Shown in pieces: positions 11,805-54,460 of a stretch of DNA of 64,000 bases (its first letter is position 1; each line of letters begins with the position of its first letter). This DNA is from Astropecten irregularis (lineage: Eukaryota; Echinodermata; Asteroidea; Paxillosida; Astropectinidae): assembly GCA_963971285.1 (NCBI GenBank), contig OZ020255.1, positions 17,070,931-17,134,930 of the forward strand, given 5' to 3'. A program made the translations under genes and the position numbers. Under the pieces are notes generated by a model. The model saw only the letters and a program-made list of their open reading frames with translations, did no database searches and was not told the DNA's origin.

Positions 11805-11810
11805 AATAAA
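11805..11810 (+). terminator. Candidate polyadenylation signal for DUSP19
   Basis: AATAAA lies about 680 nt after the stop codon. A 3' UTR reaching it would include the palindromic minisatellite. No cleavage data are available. Confidence 0.3.
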
Positions 11811-13418
11811 ATGCCCGCAGAAAATATTTTACTTACATGCTTTGATACCGTTCTGTCCTATAGTAAACCTTTTGTCATGCTAAATGTGTCAGATAATGTT
11901 GTTTTTTTTTATTTATTGATGTATACACAAATTAATTATGCCTGATAATGTTTACAATCACATCCTACCATGTTTTGTGTTTCCATTGACATGCAATTAG
12001 GCACTTTCAGTCAGAACACGATACATTAATATCAACTAATTTCGTTTCTCTTTTGTATTATTTTGTTGTGTGAGTTTTTGATGATTATAACAACTGTTAA
12101 TATGTTCAACAAATAACCTCAAGGGAAACCGACTGGATTAATTTTAAACCATTAAAAAGTGAAGAAAGTTTATATAATTCAAGTGTGATGTAATGGTTTT
12201 GCAAAGATAACAAATCCTGACGTTTCGGCCAGCAAAACCACCCTAAAATACACACTATTGTATGTTCTGATAAAATATGCATATTTATATTGATTTACAT
12301 AAAGTAAAGCTTGCATAGGCCTTGTACGTCGTATGTACATGTACAGTGGATAGCCACGTGTGCGTTCTCACCGTTTATTAAAAAAAAATAAATAGGGAAA
12401 TAAAAAGAGACAAAAATCGATAGATTCAAATTAAGGTATACCGCGTGCAGTAGACTAGAAAATTAATATCATCAGCGCAGCTGTTGCGAGTATATAACAT
12501 TGTGTACGAATCACGGCGTCTGTGGGCTTACAACCATCGAGTAATTATAGGAATCGCAGCACAACCAGTACTGCACATTCCTCCACGGCTCCCCTAGTTT
12601 GTTTTTGTCCCATTTCGTGAAGAAAATTACCCAGATTTTCGTTTTTTTAAACGAAAACTCGTCATTTATCAATTCTCGAGTCTTCATTGGACAACCACTG
12701 TGTTACAGAGTGTTTGCAGTGGGTAAAACTTGGTCATCTCTAGTGTTTTTCAAGGAAGCCACGCCCACAAGTTCACAACCATCTGTGTCTGCATAAATTG
12801 CGTTTGTTGGTAGGCCTGTGTCGACGTGTAAACTACACCGACTGACAAAACAAGGTAATTTCTTTCATCAATGTTTTAATTCAAGTTTTTTGTTTTTCAG
12901 TGCAGACATCCTGAGCTGACTGTAAAATTACAAGGTTTTATGCTCTGGGCCAATAATGGAGCTGTTAAGCACAATAAAATGCTTAGTACAAACATTTCTT
13001 GCTCAATAAAACAAACCACCATTAAAATTCCATTTGATATTTATGGTCAGTGAACAACAGCCATAGAACAATCGCAAGTGATACGCAAGGCATGGACATT
13101 TGGTTGCTAATTCTGTTTTTATTATAAGAGACTTTTCATAATTACTCGAAATGATGTTAATATTGAAAAGATGTATATACTGTTCAATGCTATGTGTATG
13201 ATGATGTGGATAGTACAGCTCTTATTCTGCAAGCATCTGTTGAAATGTTGCTCCTGCAGTTTAATTAGAAATCCATTTATAATGCGCAACCTGTGTAAAC
13301 TATAATCAATTGTATGCATATAATTATCACTCATCAGTTTGTTGTTGATTGTTTCGCACTTTCCTTGCAGGTTGGATGACATTTTGATTGCATTTTGGTT
13401 AGGTCTACCAGACTCAAA

Positions 13419-23029
<9,611 letters not shown>

Positions 23030-23148
23030 AGTCCGCCTTGACGGCTTCGGTGCCGGGGAAATGCAGTATGCGGTGACGCTGGTTCGAATCCTGTCTTGGT
23101 GATAACGGAGCTAACAATGTTAATACTCTATGTGGAATATGTTTTTTA

Positions 23149-23154
23149 AATAAA
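23149..23154 (+). terminator. Candidate polyadenylation signal of the right GALNT gene
   Basis: AATAAA lies 120 nt after the stop codon at 23027-23029. Confidence 0.45.
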
Positions 23155-23427
23155 GGGGTAATTTAACTCTTGAACACACTGGGTATTAAGATGACATGTT
23201 CTCCAATAATTGCCTTTGGCTTGAGAGAACTTATTCAACTTATTTCAATCACAATGATTGGTCACAGTTTTTGCATTCGGACGGCCTCCTTCAAATAGCG
23301 TGGCTTCAAGACTTATTTATTGCTGCGTGTATCATTGAAACGATACCTGGGGTATGGCGGTGTGTGCGTGGTTTCATGGCCTCTGACTGCCAAACGAACA
23401 AAGACAATTGACTATTGGGGTCACCAC

Positions 23428-23545
23428 CAACGTAGGGCTGGATGGATCAGTTGGTAGAGATCCTGTACGGTATTCAGGAGGTCGCCGGTTCGAATCACGC
23501 TCCAGTCTTTTTTTCTTTGTTCACTTTTCAATTACTTATTTATTC
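23428..23545 (+). mobile_element. tRNA-derived SINE head
   Basis: A 73-nt tRNA-like unit carries an A box (TGGATCAGTTGGTAGAG) and a B box (GGTTCGAATCA). Its ends pair weakly as an acceptor stem (GCTGGA with TCCAGT). It is followed by TTTTTTTCTTTGTTCACTTT, also seen after 18450. The anticodon region is not convincing, so it is not called as a functional tRNA. Confidence 0.6.
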
Positions 23546-23588
23546 TATTAGGGCTATTAATATGTATATAATAATAATTCTATTAGGC

Positions 23589-23823
23589 CATGGGTCAATT
23601 TCATAGAGGTGCTTAAGCACACAATTTGCTTAACGTGGGAATTCTTCCTTGATCAAATACCGTAGGATTACCCACCAAAACGTTATGTGATGTATACGGC
23701 TTCTGACTTGTATTCGAGTATAACATTTACAAGGAGTTTTGATTGTCATACTGATTTTATTTACAGAGGTTTTTGATGCTTAAGCAAATTTTGGTGCTTA
23801 AGCAGCTCTATGGAAATTGGCTC
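23589..23823. mobile_element. TIR element related to family F
   Basis: GGGTCAATTTCATAGAGGTG with CTTAAGCAC at the left and GGTGCTTAAGCAGCTCTATG with GAAATTGGCTCC at the right are inverted. Partial relatives occur at about 29621-29860 and 30869-31020. Confidence 0.6.
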
Positions 23824-24670
23824 CAGCGGTCTTCTTGGGCCAGTTCGCTTTTATACATTGAATTCGTTCATAGTACTGAAATATCGGTTTGATTTTGTTC
23901 TCAATCATTTTGTAAGATTGAATCATTTAGCATTTTAGCGTTACTTTCTTTTTGCTTTTTGAAATAATTATTTGCTTCCCAATCCATTTTAGTTCCTATC
24001 ACGCCGGTTGCGCGTCTCGTTGTCAAGTCTACCGTTGTCAAGTCAACTGTTGTCATATCAACAATTATGCCTATCCTCTTTGCGAGTCGTTTCATGAGGG
24101 CGCTCTTTTGCTTGAGCATTATGCTATTTTCTACAACCAGTGGAGATGATTATTATTTTGATGGTGTGATGTGGTGTGGTGTCGGTGGAGCGGTGAATAT
24201 TAAAGCCAATAGGAAATTGTTTTTAGGCGCAAGTTATCCGTCGCCAGCTGTGGTTTCACAGACACAAACTGGACAGTTTGCACCGCATGAGGGCCTTCGT
24301 AATCGGTTTATTAATAATAACGATCCTCTTTAAATATATCCATTCAAAGAAGAACGCAAGACTTAACGCCAGCGAAAATGATGAAGTTGTTTATATGGTT
24401 GAAATTGTGTTATTACTTTGTTTTGTTAAATGAAATGTTTCACGTTGGTAAGACATTAACCAGTTCGTTTTTCAAACAAGAAGGGAATTTGTCTTTGGTG
24501 CTTCCATCGTTTTAGATTCACATTTTGAATAATAATCTTATCCTTACCTGTATGTAGTCCGTAACATTTGAACTAATGGCCTTTTTCGTGTCAATCTTGT
24601 GGTGTGTTTAGCTTGATTACCTTTGTATTGTTCTGCTAATAACCGACAGCAAACGAGGTAAAACGATATA

Positions 24671-25103
24671 CAGGGTCTCTAAAAAAAACTCGCAACGCTT
24701 TGTGTCGAGAACAATTATATTAACATTAAACTGTATTTATCACTTAAAGATTCAGATATGCGATACAGCCATGTCTTGGATATCACCATGTAGAATTTAA
24801 GCAAAATTGGACTGAAATTAAGGGAAACACCTAAGACTGAATTACCCAACCTCAAAACCCGATTTTCATCTTTCTTTCATACACATTATGTACGTATTGA
24901 CCTTGCAATTTTGTTTTTAAAGAGTACTCTTCCAATTGGTCATAATTATATGTTCGCCAAGTTCAGCCCGATTTTGCTTATATTCTACATGGTGATATCC
25001 AAGACATGGCTGTATCATATTTGTGAATCTTGAAGTGATAAACAGTTTAATTTTAACATAATGGTTGCCGACACAGTGTTGCGTTTTTTTCTGGGACACC
25101 CTG
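24671..25103. mobile_element. Mariner-type MITE, family D (CAGGGTGTCCC ends), copy 1
   Basis: The right end CTGGGACACCCTG and left end CAGGGTCTC are TIR versions, flanked by TA. The body is inverted internally (ACATTAAACTGTATTTATCA against TGATAAACAGTTTAATTT). Its second copy is at 61887-62322. Confidence 0.75.
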
Positions 25104-25676
25104 TAAAGTCACTAAGTTAACTATTCCAAATTCGGGAGAGATAATAACATTTTATTTTGCTTTCATCTTGGAAACGAAAAAAAGAGAAGAATATTTGAGG
25201 GATAACATAAGACAACGATGATGTATATGTAAAGAAAAATATAGATAAAGAAAAAAAGATGATCAAAGTCACGTGATGTCGTGTTGCTGGTAGCGACGAT
25301 TCGACTGCTGTTACTGCTAGCCTTCACCAGGCAACTGAAGAACTGGATGCTGCGGTGTCGTTATATCCTAGCCTGAATAATCATTTCTTTTCTAAAAAAT
25401 ATAGATATTCGAGTAAAAAAAAGAAGACAAAAGAAAAGAAGAAGAAGTCAATTCATATACAATTGATGGACGCGCGTTATCGGATTGGAGATAACTGAAC
25501 AATTTAATTCACGATATGCTTTACGATGCGTGATTTAGCAATAAAACGATTGTGCAATTTCTGTATGTACAGGAGTTAAAGGAATTCCATCGAAAAACCA
25601 CACACGTGTTCACCTTTGTACTGTCCGGTTTACAGGGATATAGGAAAAGCAAACATTGATTAAAGCAAACATTGAT

Positions 25677-26056
25677 TAAAGGTAGTATCATACTTCGGTA
25701 GCGTAACGAAACAGAAATCTTCACAGATTTACCTATAACTTACAGGGTATATAATATATGGTGATGGTAGAAACATACCGTTACAGTTTTTCTGCTAGAA
25801 ATGCTGTATTTATCAAGAAAAGAGTACTGAAACCAGTGTCCAAAATAATGTTTGATCTTTTAAGATCAAATTAAAGATAACAAAAATAAGAGTGAAGACT
25901 TCAGAAATACTGTAGCTGTTTTTCACTGTTTTGTCAAAAAGTGGGCACCGTATGGGACTGGAATTTTCACAGATTACTGTTACTGTATCCTCCTTGGTAT
26001 TTATGCCCATGAATCTGTATTTCTTTGACAAAAACCAAAGTATGAAATTACCTTTA
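25677..26056. mobile_element. MITE family A, intergenic copy
   Basis: TAAAGGTAGTATCATACTTC begins it and AAAGTATGAAATTACCTTTA ends it; TA-flanked. Confidence 0.75.
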
Positions 26057-26379
26057 ATGAATACGTGCAATAATGCACGTATTAATTTATCACTGCTTTA
26101 TCTGATATGTTCTGCATTTTTCCAAGTCGACAGGACTTTGGAGTTGGGCTGGAAATCCCCTTCATGGGCGAATCAGCTGTCATATCTACATTGCTATCAG
26201 CTTTACTCGTTAATACTTGAGTCATAAAGTCAAACATTGATAGGGATGTATGACCTTGAAAAGGTGACCTGGAGACCCAACGGTAGCTGTTAGCTCTTCC
26301 ACGTGCCTTCTGAACCTTCCACGTTACATTATATAAACCATGTAACGTTTAAAAAGTTTGGAATTTGGTAACATTCCCA

Positions 26380-26720
26380 AACAGGATTGCTAACATACCT
26401 GAACAGAAATGTTCACAGATTTACGTATAGCTTTCAGGGTATGAAAATGGTGCTGGTAGAAACATACTGTGAAAATATTTCCGCCTGAAATGGTGAATTT
26501 GTCCAGATATTACTAAAACAAAGACCGAAAACAGTTTAGATCTCGGGGTAAGATCAAAACCATGTTTTATAAGAAAATTGAGTAGGTTTTTCGCTATTTT
26601 CTCGCGACTCGGATATCCAATTAAGCAAAAATTTTCACAGGTTTATCATTTCATGTACATGTTTGATCTGACAAAGTATGAGTGTTGGTCTGAGACCTTT
26701 AACAATCATAATGTACCTTT
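26380..26720. mobile_element. MITE family B, copy 1 (degraded)
   Basis: It shares ACAGAAATGTTCACAGATTT, ATGGTGCTGGTAGAAACATA and the right end AATGTACCTTTAA with better copies at 57836-58192 and 58624-58977. Confidence 0.55.
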
Positions 26721-26939
26721 AACAATTTGTATTACTTTTAACTATAAGTGCTCCTTTTCATGCCCGGTTTTATACTACAGTGAGTCTCACCACTGAGGAA
26801 TATAAGAAGGGAGGTCCCATACACTACGATTTGGCGTTTCCTGAAAGCCTGCATTTTAACACACGCATAATTGTTAAAACGGTTGGAAATGCGTATGCCT
26901 ATACGTCTCCAGAAGTACGATTGCTGCAGATAGAAGTTG

Positions 26940-26972
26940 TGGGGGGGTTGGGGGGGGGGGGGGGGGGGGGGT
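26940..26972. repeat. Poly-G tract
   Basis: More than 25 G residues within 33 bases, broken only by two Ts. Further G runs are at 27713-27733 and 27762-27771. Each could form a G-quadruplex; assembly length may be unreliable here. Confidence 0.9.
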
Positions 26973-27379
26973 TTGGGGCTTTCGAGTTTGTATGAGGAAA
27001 ATAGCCGCTCAAAATAAGACATAAGAAGATTCGCATACTGGCATCTTTATTATGATGTATCAATCTATATAAGACGATAAAACAATTCCCCAAACACGGT
27101 AATTTGTACATAAATAAAAGCTAAAAAAATTAATGCCATATTGCCATAAACTGATATTAACTTTGATTTTCCTTAAAGTGGAAACTTAACTCCAGAAGTG
27201 TGTATTTTTTGGCAAGTTTAAACTGTTCAATGAATGACATCAATGGAAATATTACATACATTATAAAATATGGTAAGCCAAATTGCAAAATAATTCAAAA
27301 CCATATCGATACAAATATTAAACTGCTGCAAACTGCTCATCAGCCAAAATTATGACATGAAATTTATAATGAATGGAGT

Positions 27380-27515
27380 TAGGAGTTAGCTTGGAGTTAA
27401 AAGGGCCTGACGCGTTTCGGTCCTAGCAGGATCTTTCTCAAAGACTAAAGATCGTGTCTTCCATAGCACTCCTGCTATATTGTAGGATCGAAACGCGTCA
27501 GGTCGTTCTAACTCG
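27380..27515. repeat. Foldback element with GGGCCTGACG arms, copy 2
   Basis: AAGGGCCTGACGCGTTTCGG and TAGCAGGATCTTTCT at the left are inverted at the right as GTAGGATCGAAACGCGTCAG. Confidence 0.6.
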
Positions 27516-27712
27516 AAAAGTTTTTTGTAAAAGCCATATCCCTATAGTATGTAAAATCTGACTAATTCTACTGGTGAATATAACATGTACATGTACATCA
27601 GAATTATGATATTTTAAAATCATTCCACTTTCCGTCACTGAAGACATGCACTTTTGCGGATACCCGGTCTATGGCATATCATCCCACAATAATCATTTCT
27701 TACACGCCTCCG

Positions 27713-27772
27713 GGGGGGGGGGGGGGGGGGGGCGTGGATATATCCCCCAATATTTGGAGTTGGGGGGGGGGG
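27713..27772. repeat. Two further poly-G tracts
   Basis: A run of more than 15 G at about 27713-27733 and a run of 10 G at about 27762-27771 are separated by a short spacer. Confidence 0.85.
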
Positions 27773-29021
27773 GTGGATGGAGTGTATTATCACCCCCCAA
27801 TATTTCCAGGTTGAATGTCATTCAAGTTGATTGTATAGAAATATTACTATGTTAAATTCTTCGGAATATCATTTTTAAATGCTCTAAAATTTGACTTTTC
27901 GACTCTGTTTTTATAAAAAAAAAAAATCCCTTGTTTGGGAGGGGGTATCCCACCTTCGCTTCCTCGTTAAGGGACACCAAATCACCAATCATTCCCCCAA
28001 TCATGAAAAGAAATCGACACCTATGCACGCCTTTACTCCCCACCATTTACTGCTAATACGCGAAACTGAGCGTCAACGGACCCTCGCACGGATGCCACGT
28101 TTAGCCTTTGACATTTTATACATGATGAGAAATAATAATAATTTATGTTCTGCAGCTGATAACTATAATGCATTTATATCAAAGTCCAGCCTAGCACCTA
28201 CCACTCCTATCAATGCAACAAAGCCGTATATTTGTACAACTCTTAAGCCAAATGTTGACGATAAGTAACGCATACCACGAACAGTACTCTGCTTGCACGC
28301 TACTGTCACTCAGATTCAAAACAAAAATTCCCATCTGCTCAAACCGTCTTTAAAAATGCAAAAGATTAAAACAAGTTTTAAAGTAGCGAAAATTCAGTAT
28401 ATGGAAATATATAGTTATTTTTTTTTTAGTGTTTTGAACAGTATTTCTAATCTCTGAATTATAACAATTCCCACCTTCACAAACCAATTGCCCTTAAAGC
28501 TGCACAAGATTAAATACTAGTTTATTTAATAGAAAGTATAGTAGCGAAAATATTCTGTCTATGGAAATGTAAAATAATGTTTCAAGTGTTTTCAACCGTA
28601 TTTCTAATCTCGACAATGCCCATTTTCACAAACCAATTGCCTTTAGATACAAGTCATAATTTTATTGTCTATGAAAATATAAACGCCCGGTTATTTAATG
28701 TCTAAAGTTTTAAAGTGTTTTAACAGTATATCTTATCTGTATGTTGAGGCAGTATGGGAATTCCTTATACGGTTTGGCTGTACAAAAGTTGTAAAACATG
28801 CACTCCAAAAATGTTTTGTTCGTGTCGAAACACCCCCTTGGTAAAAATGCTATTAAACTACCCGTAATATCTACTCTATTTATAAGCTGTACTGGTATAA
28901 TAAAAATAGATATCTTTTCTGGCAACGTATCACTCTTATAACGTACGATATTACGCAGACTATCATTACGCAATTAAGATATTGAAGGGACGTAATGACC
29001 GGGGTCAATTTTAGCTTACCT

Positions 29022-29149
29022 GGGGTCGATTTCACCAAACACATCGTAACTTACTATCAATCGTATAGGACATTGCAGCCCTAGGTACAATAGACCCATA
29101 CGACGGGTTATATCTTGCTTATATCGTAGGGCTTGGTGAAATCGACCCC
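29022..29149. mobile_element. Palindromic MITE, family E, copy 4
   Basis: GGGGTCGATTTCACCAAACA at the left and GGTGAAATCGACCCC at the right form a perfect TIR of about 13 bp. The middle is shorter than in other copies. Confidence 0.7.
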
Positions 29150-29482
29150 TGATCGAGAGAGCCACGTATACACTGCACAGCAAACATATGATTTTTTCCC
29201 CCTGGCAGTGTCTTTCCCGAAGATATAAATTATTTGAAAACTAAACTGTGATCAGTTTTTGTTCTTCTTGGAAATTGCATAATGGTTTCAAACTGTGCAA
29301 TTGCACACTGTAGGCCTATATTGCTGCCCGTCCTGTAGCTGTGTCACTGATGGGTGGAACAGAATATAGGTCTTATTGTCGGTCATTTATTTCCATCTGT
29401 AGAAAAATAAAGTGAAACAGAAATATGTTCTTATTAAAAAGACCCAAAACAAAAGCCGAGTAGGACAGAGTAGAACATAATA

Positions 29483-29605
29483 GATAACTTTACGGCACGG
29501 CACGGCACGGCACGGTACGGCACGGTAGCGTACGGCACGGTAGCGTACGGCACGGCACGGCGCGGCGCGGCACGGCACGGCACGGTAACACACGGCGCGG
29601 CACGG
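29483..29605. repeat. CACGG pentanucleotide repeat
   Basis: About 20 copies of CACGG or CACGGTAGCGTACGG variants. It is AT-poor against AT-rich surroundings. Confidence 0.85.
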
Positions 29606-30118
29606 CAGACTCAGAGCAAGGGCCAATTTCATAGAATTTTAACCATCAAAATTTGCTTAAGCACCAGAAACCTTGCTAATAAGTATGGCAGCCAAAACTC
29701 CTTGTGAATGTTATACTCAGTAAACACTGGCCAAATACAAGTCAAACGCAGTAAAAATCCCATGAAAACTTTGTTGGTAATCATGTTTAATCAAGGAAGA
29801 CTTTTCTTCATGATTATATAAGCAATTGTTGTTTGTACTTTAGCACGAAATTGACACCAGAGTAGAGCCGGGCCGAGTACTGCAGACCCACCTATTTGCC
29901 AAACATTAAAAATATTCCCATGTCGTCTCGGCAAGAAAAAGCCCTGGTATGATATCGAGTCATTTCCAAGTGCCTGTCAACACGTATGGCTCGTCATTGG
30001 TTAATATTAACCAAGCTACCCTTTTACCTTATAATGTAATGCCAATAATTATTTACATTGTCAACATCAGGCATGTAACGCGATCCTCTCATATTTAAAT
30101 AAAAATCATAAATTTTTA

Positions 30119-30453
30119 AAGGCACAGTGCAGGATTGGTAACATACCCAAACAGAAAATTCCACAGATTCCACAAGTATGAAGATGGTGCTGGTAGAAAC
30201 ATACCGTTAAAGTATTTCCACCTGAAATGGTGTGTTTATCCCGAAATTGTTAAAACGAATACCGAAAACAGTTTTGATCAAAACCATTCTGTTTTAATAG
30301 ACAAATTGAGTCGGTTTTTTTTTTTGCTATTTTCTCGTGACTCATAATTATGTCCGATTGAGCTCAAATTTTCACACGGGTCGAGTTATCATAATTATAC
30401 ATATTAGACAAAGTTTGAGTGCTGTTCTGCCACCAATCATGTATTGTAGGCAT
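30119..30453. mobile_element. MITE family B, copy 2
   Basis: AAAGGCACAGTGCAGGATTG at the left and the CACCAATCATGTATTGTA right end match family B. The final TIR bases have decayed. Confidence 0.6.
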
Positions 30454-31070
30454 ATAGATTTAATGTTTAAAACTTCCAACCAGGCATACTTACCCTCATG
30501 GTAGTTTCGGTAGATTCTGGATGAGTTCTAGCTCTGTTAAATGGTCGCATCTCCCATTGGTACGGGTTTTGAGCTCGCTGTGAACAAGGAAACATTTTCA
30601 GACGGATTCAGAAAATAGAAATTACCACCGAACCATTTTTTCCTCCAATTGTGCCACCTATAACAAAACTCCGATTATTAGGATGTTTGCTGTGATATCT
30701 AAGAACCCAGCTTTTGGAAAATGTGATACTTAAAGCTAACTGATGTTTATAAATAGCATTCTTCTTTCTTTATTTTTCAAAAGTAAAGAAAGAATTGAAT
30801 CTAGTTTGATCACAATTTTGTGAAGGCATAAAAATTGATCCAGATCGTCTCTAAATTTAATACATCAGGGGCCAATTGTATAGAGCTTCTTAATCACCAA
30901 AATTTGCTTTAGCACCAAAAACCTTGGTAGATAAAAATGATCAGTATGCCAGCCAAAACTCCTTGTGAATGTTATACTCAGCAAACAATGGCAAAATACA
31001 AGTCAAAAGTAGTAAACATCGCATGAAAATTTTTTTGGCCACAGCTTCCAATCACCTGAACAAAGATTCG

Positions 31071-31076
31071 TTTATT
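31071..31076 (-). terminator. Candidate polyadenylation signal of the mucin gene
   Basis: AATAAA on the minus strand lies 17 nt after the stop codon, which would give a very short 3' UTR. Other signals further down are possible. Confidence 0.3.
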
Positions 31077-31092
31077 TATCACCTTTTGCTTG

Positions 31093-50976
<19,884 letters not shown>

Positions 50977-51658
50977 CACGGTATATTCCCTGTGAAACTG
51001 TGGATCCGATACGGTGCTTATCAAGTACGAACTAACATTGACTCGACTCGAAAGAAATAAGACAATTCCTTTTCCTTCCTCAATATCCAAAACGGGAGCG
51101 ATTTGCAGTCAAACCTTTAATATTCATAAATATCTTACTGGTCTGATATAAATGCCAACAAAGATGCATTGCGGTGTCGTTTTTTTTGTTTTGTTTTTTA
51201 ATTTTCTCTCGAAATTGCTGGCAGTATCGAAGTCCACTCGTCAGAAATGACGCAGGTTATCTATAGTGCGAAATATTGTGTTTGCTTAGCATAAGCATCG
51301 AGTTGAATTTTAAACACGCGAGGTTCATTCTGTCACACTTGAGCACGATTTTTTTTGTTCAGCCGCAATTATTACCAAATACCAGTTTAATAGAAAGAAA
51401 ACCTGATGACGTCATTAGCCTCCGATGACTATTGTAACAAAGAATGAAATTAGCTTTCTGTTGGTACAATTATAATAATTATGATAATGTATATTTCATA
51501 TAGTGTTTTACATTTAAATCCCAAATGTGTCCTCCTTTTCATTTACTTTACCCCCTTGTAGAAAACAAAACTCGTCATCACGAGTTTCTTGATTTATGTG
51601 AATAATTATGGGAACATGAGAAATTAAATTTACTATTTCACGTTTTGTAATTTACCAA

Positions 51659-51942
51659 GGGGAGTTAGGTTGGCATGGCGGTTCTTTCCTCGCGGCCTTT
51701 CACCTCTGGCGGACCGGATTCAAGTCCGGCTCGGTCCACAAGTGGATTGGGTTTTCAGTCCCTACCTGATTCTGTGGGTTTTACCCAGAATATTACTCTG
51801 GGGTTTTCCTCCCACCTCTAAAACTGTATCTTCTTCTTATCATCTTTCCATAAAATGTTTCATCAGGCTTTCGAGCTACATAACCTAGGGCGCTTTTGAG
51901 GAATCATTGGTTTCATTACCAGAAATAAATAATTATAATAAA
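51659..51942 (+). mobile_element. tRNA-derived SINE, family 1, copy 2
   Basis: GGCATGGCGGTTCTTTCCTC, B box GATTCAAGTCC, GGGTTTTACCCAGAATATTA and an AT-rich tail match the copy at 18822 over nearly all its length. Confidence 0.8.
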
Positions 51943-52300
51943 GACTGTTGAGCGAGTACACTGGTTCTCGGCCTATCCAACCCAGTGCTCTCAGTATTCC
52001 CACGAGCATTGATCACGTGAGCCCTGCATGTATCTCTGGTATCTTAGCAACGGCATATGTTACTATTGACAGACATGGACGCCGACCCAGGGGTCAGACA
52101 CAAACCCTCAGGTTTCCTGGCATCCGGACTGACTCACAACTTGAACTGGCAAACAAAAACTGAACATTACCCGCATGTTTCACATTTTGCTCCACCCTGC
52201 ACGTCACGCCATATGTTCAATTGATATTGGGCCTATTCGTTTCAGCACTTGCAGATCCACATCCTATGCAGGATATGCTTAAATGAGATCCGGATCAACA

Positions 52301-52541
52301 GGGGCCAATTTCATAAAACTGTTAAGCACAAAAATGTGCTAAGCATGACATTTCTGTCTTAATAAAAACAGGGTTAACAACCAAATGTCCACGTGTTGTG
52401 TATAACTTGTGATTGTTCTTTGGCTGTTGTTCACTGACCATGAATATCAAATGGAATTTTCAATGGTGGTTTATTTCACTGGGCGAGACATTTTTGTGCT
52501 AAGCAAATTTTTGTGCTTAAAAGTTTTATGAAATTGGCCCC
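52301..52541. mobile_element. MITE family F, intact copy 1
   Basis: GGGGCCAATTTCATAAAACT with GTTAAGCAC at the left and its inverse AGTTTTATGAAATTGGCCCC (one base variant) at the right. Confidence 0.8.
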
Positions 52542-52594
52542 ATGATCGTTGATCCTGTGCCTGAAACAAACAGGCCCTATTTGGAGAGGCCCTC

Positions 52595-52705
52595 TGATGA
52601 TAAAGAACAGACCACACTGTTCGAAACGTCGAGATAATACCAACGGTTCTTCCCAGAACCACACACTCTCACAGAAGAGATTACATGGTGTCACCGCAAA
52701 CCTAC
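52595..52705. repeat. Single arm of the foldback family at 35455
   Basis: ACAGACCACACTGTTCGAAA, CGGTTCTTCCCAGAACC and TGGTGTCACCGCAAACCTAC match one half of the large foldback. Confidence 0.55.
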
Positions 52706-52905
52706 CATCTTTTAGGCGCTATTTGTTTCTAATATTGTCACGGTTGCCATGGATCTATCTGTCTTGACGTCATGTCCTTGACTTTTAGATTTAAAAAAGT
52801 TAATTATGCATGGTTGGAAGTTGGAAATGTGTAGCTCCTGTTCACATGGTCAGAGAATATAGCAGATTAGACGATGAATCTGTATCGTAAAGTATTGTAA
52901 GCTTG

Positions 52906-52990
52906 AGCCCCCCCCCAAAAAAAAAAAAATAAATAAATAAAATATAAATAAATTGTCTAGCCCCCCCCCCCCCCCAAAAAAAATGCTATT
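52906..52990. repeat. Poly-C and poly-A tracts
   Basis: A C run followed by poly-A occurs twice, at about 52908-52930 and 52960-52984, so the second is probably a local duplication of the first. Confidence 0.7.
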
Positions 52991-54460
52991 GAAAAAAAAA
53001 GAATTTCTTGAATACTGGATTGCTTCAATTATTTAACGCCAAATATATACAAAAAGAGCATTGTTTAGGCTATGGGTGCATGTTTTTCGACCCTTATTAT
53101 TATAAGATACATGTATAGCAGAGGCGAGTGTTAGAAGAACCCAAAGTATATAGTCCCGCCAAAAAAATAATGGCTCTTCTAGCACCCCAACATTTTGACT
53201 CTATAACCACGCCTGCACCAACAGTATAAAGGGAAAAACCTCAATCTATCAAGCACTGGTATGGCAGCACATGAAAATAATATGCAGGTTTTTTTGTCAA
53301 ATTGAGTAACCTTATAAAATCCACGAAGCACTTAGAAAACATTTTGGACCATGTGAAGTGGAGGGTAAACAACCGTGCAACCATTTTGTTGTTGAAGATG
53401 AAACATGTGCCGGGTTTGTTTCGCAATTAAACATGGTGATCAGGGGCATTTCATGGAGCTGTCAAGCACAAAAACAAAAGGAATTGTTGCTCATGACTTG
53501 TTGACATTTATTACACATCCTCAATGCATTTCCCAACGCATGGACCAAGCAAATAAAAACAGTCATCTGAACCACGCCCTGGCGCTCAAGTGGTAGCATG
53601 TGCTCTCCTTACCAAAAGAGGGCGCTCGACACCCTTTTAGGAACTCTACTTTTAACTACAGTCCCTTTAATTCTACTTTGAACTCTATTTTTAATTAGAG
53701 TCAATCAAGAACAAAATGTTCAGAGTTGTTATAAAGTTCAAGGAAATCATAAATTCTACACAATGTGAGAAGGGGGAACTCATTGCCTGATTATTATTAT
53801 TATTATTATTATTTTGTTTTTTTACTGTTCATGCTGTTTTAAAATTTGGTTTCCATAATGTTTGTTAGTCGGTGTGCTTGGTTTTTTTTTTGTATATGGT
53901 TTTCGTTTCATGAAACTGACTTGTGAGAACTTCATCAACATTTGTGGGCGTGTTCTCATGGAAGCAACGAACAATGGGATGGGACTTTGGTTTGGGAACG
54001 CCCCATTTGTGTTGTATTTAGATCCGAGGGGCACGCCCCCTTCTTCCGACGACGGCCAAATCTTTATTCAGGTTTGTATGTTCAAGTAAAAGCGAAAAAC
54101 ACCACTCCGAATGTTTCACTTGCAAACTATACATGAAATAGCAGGAAAATGGCCTCCCAGGCTTCCTTAGTTTCAGATATTGTTGTGGGGTCAGCAAATA
54201 ATGACAAAGAAACTTAGTAAGAATGCATACTTTTAAGACCAAACATGATTTGTTGGAAGGTAACACAGAGAGATTGGCATTATGGGAATTTTCTTGCCAT
54301 TTATCAGGAAAAAAAAGCAACAAGTGAAAGGACGCCCTCACTGTAGTTGATCTTTTTTTTAAATTCGATCCTTGGTTGAATTGCAATAGCGCCCTCTGTG
54401 TAACATTCCTAGGTTGTGTTATTGGTTTGACAGTTCCGATTCATGATGCTCAAATGTCCC

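Larger units (their letters stand above)
11124..13370 (+). other. DUSP19 3' region and 5' region of the right GALNT gene
   Basis: Besides the minisatellite, it contains a partial family-F MITE (12946-13128). Near 12850 there is a CAAG|GTAATT donor-like site that could end a noncoding first exon of the GALNT gene. The acceptor CCTTGCAG at 13363-13370 would start the next exon. The 5' exon is conjecture. Confidence 0.4.
23030..31092. other. Intergenic region between GALNT and the mucin gene (tail to tail)
   Basis: Both neighbouring genes end towards this region. Open frames up to 125 aa occur, but their composition looks like repeat or AT-rich translation. Contents seen: SINE heads at 23062 and 23428, a family-F-like element at 23589-23823, MITE copies, poly-G tracts, a CACGG repeat and foldback elements. 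No gene is supportable. Confidence 0.55.

Noticed and set aside
23428..23500. Functional tRNA gene
   Set aside because: A and B boxes are present, but the acceptor stem is imperfect, the anticodon arm is unconvincing, and the same head recurs as a SINE.
24067..24333. 88-aa frame with a signal-like start (MPILFASRFMRALFCLSIML)
   Set aside because: The rest has no recognisable motif, the region is repeat-rich, and no splice partner was found.
26738..27111. Gly- or Pro-rich frames of 70-94 aa
   Set aside because: They come from the poly-G tract near 26950; there is no other coding signal.
27891..28268. 125-aa frame
   Set aside because: Its low-complexity start (poly-K from poly-A) and AT-driven composition do not look like a protein; no homologous motif was recognised.
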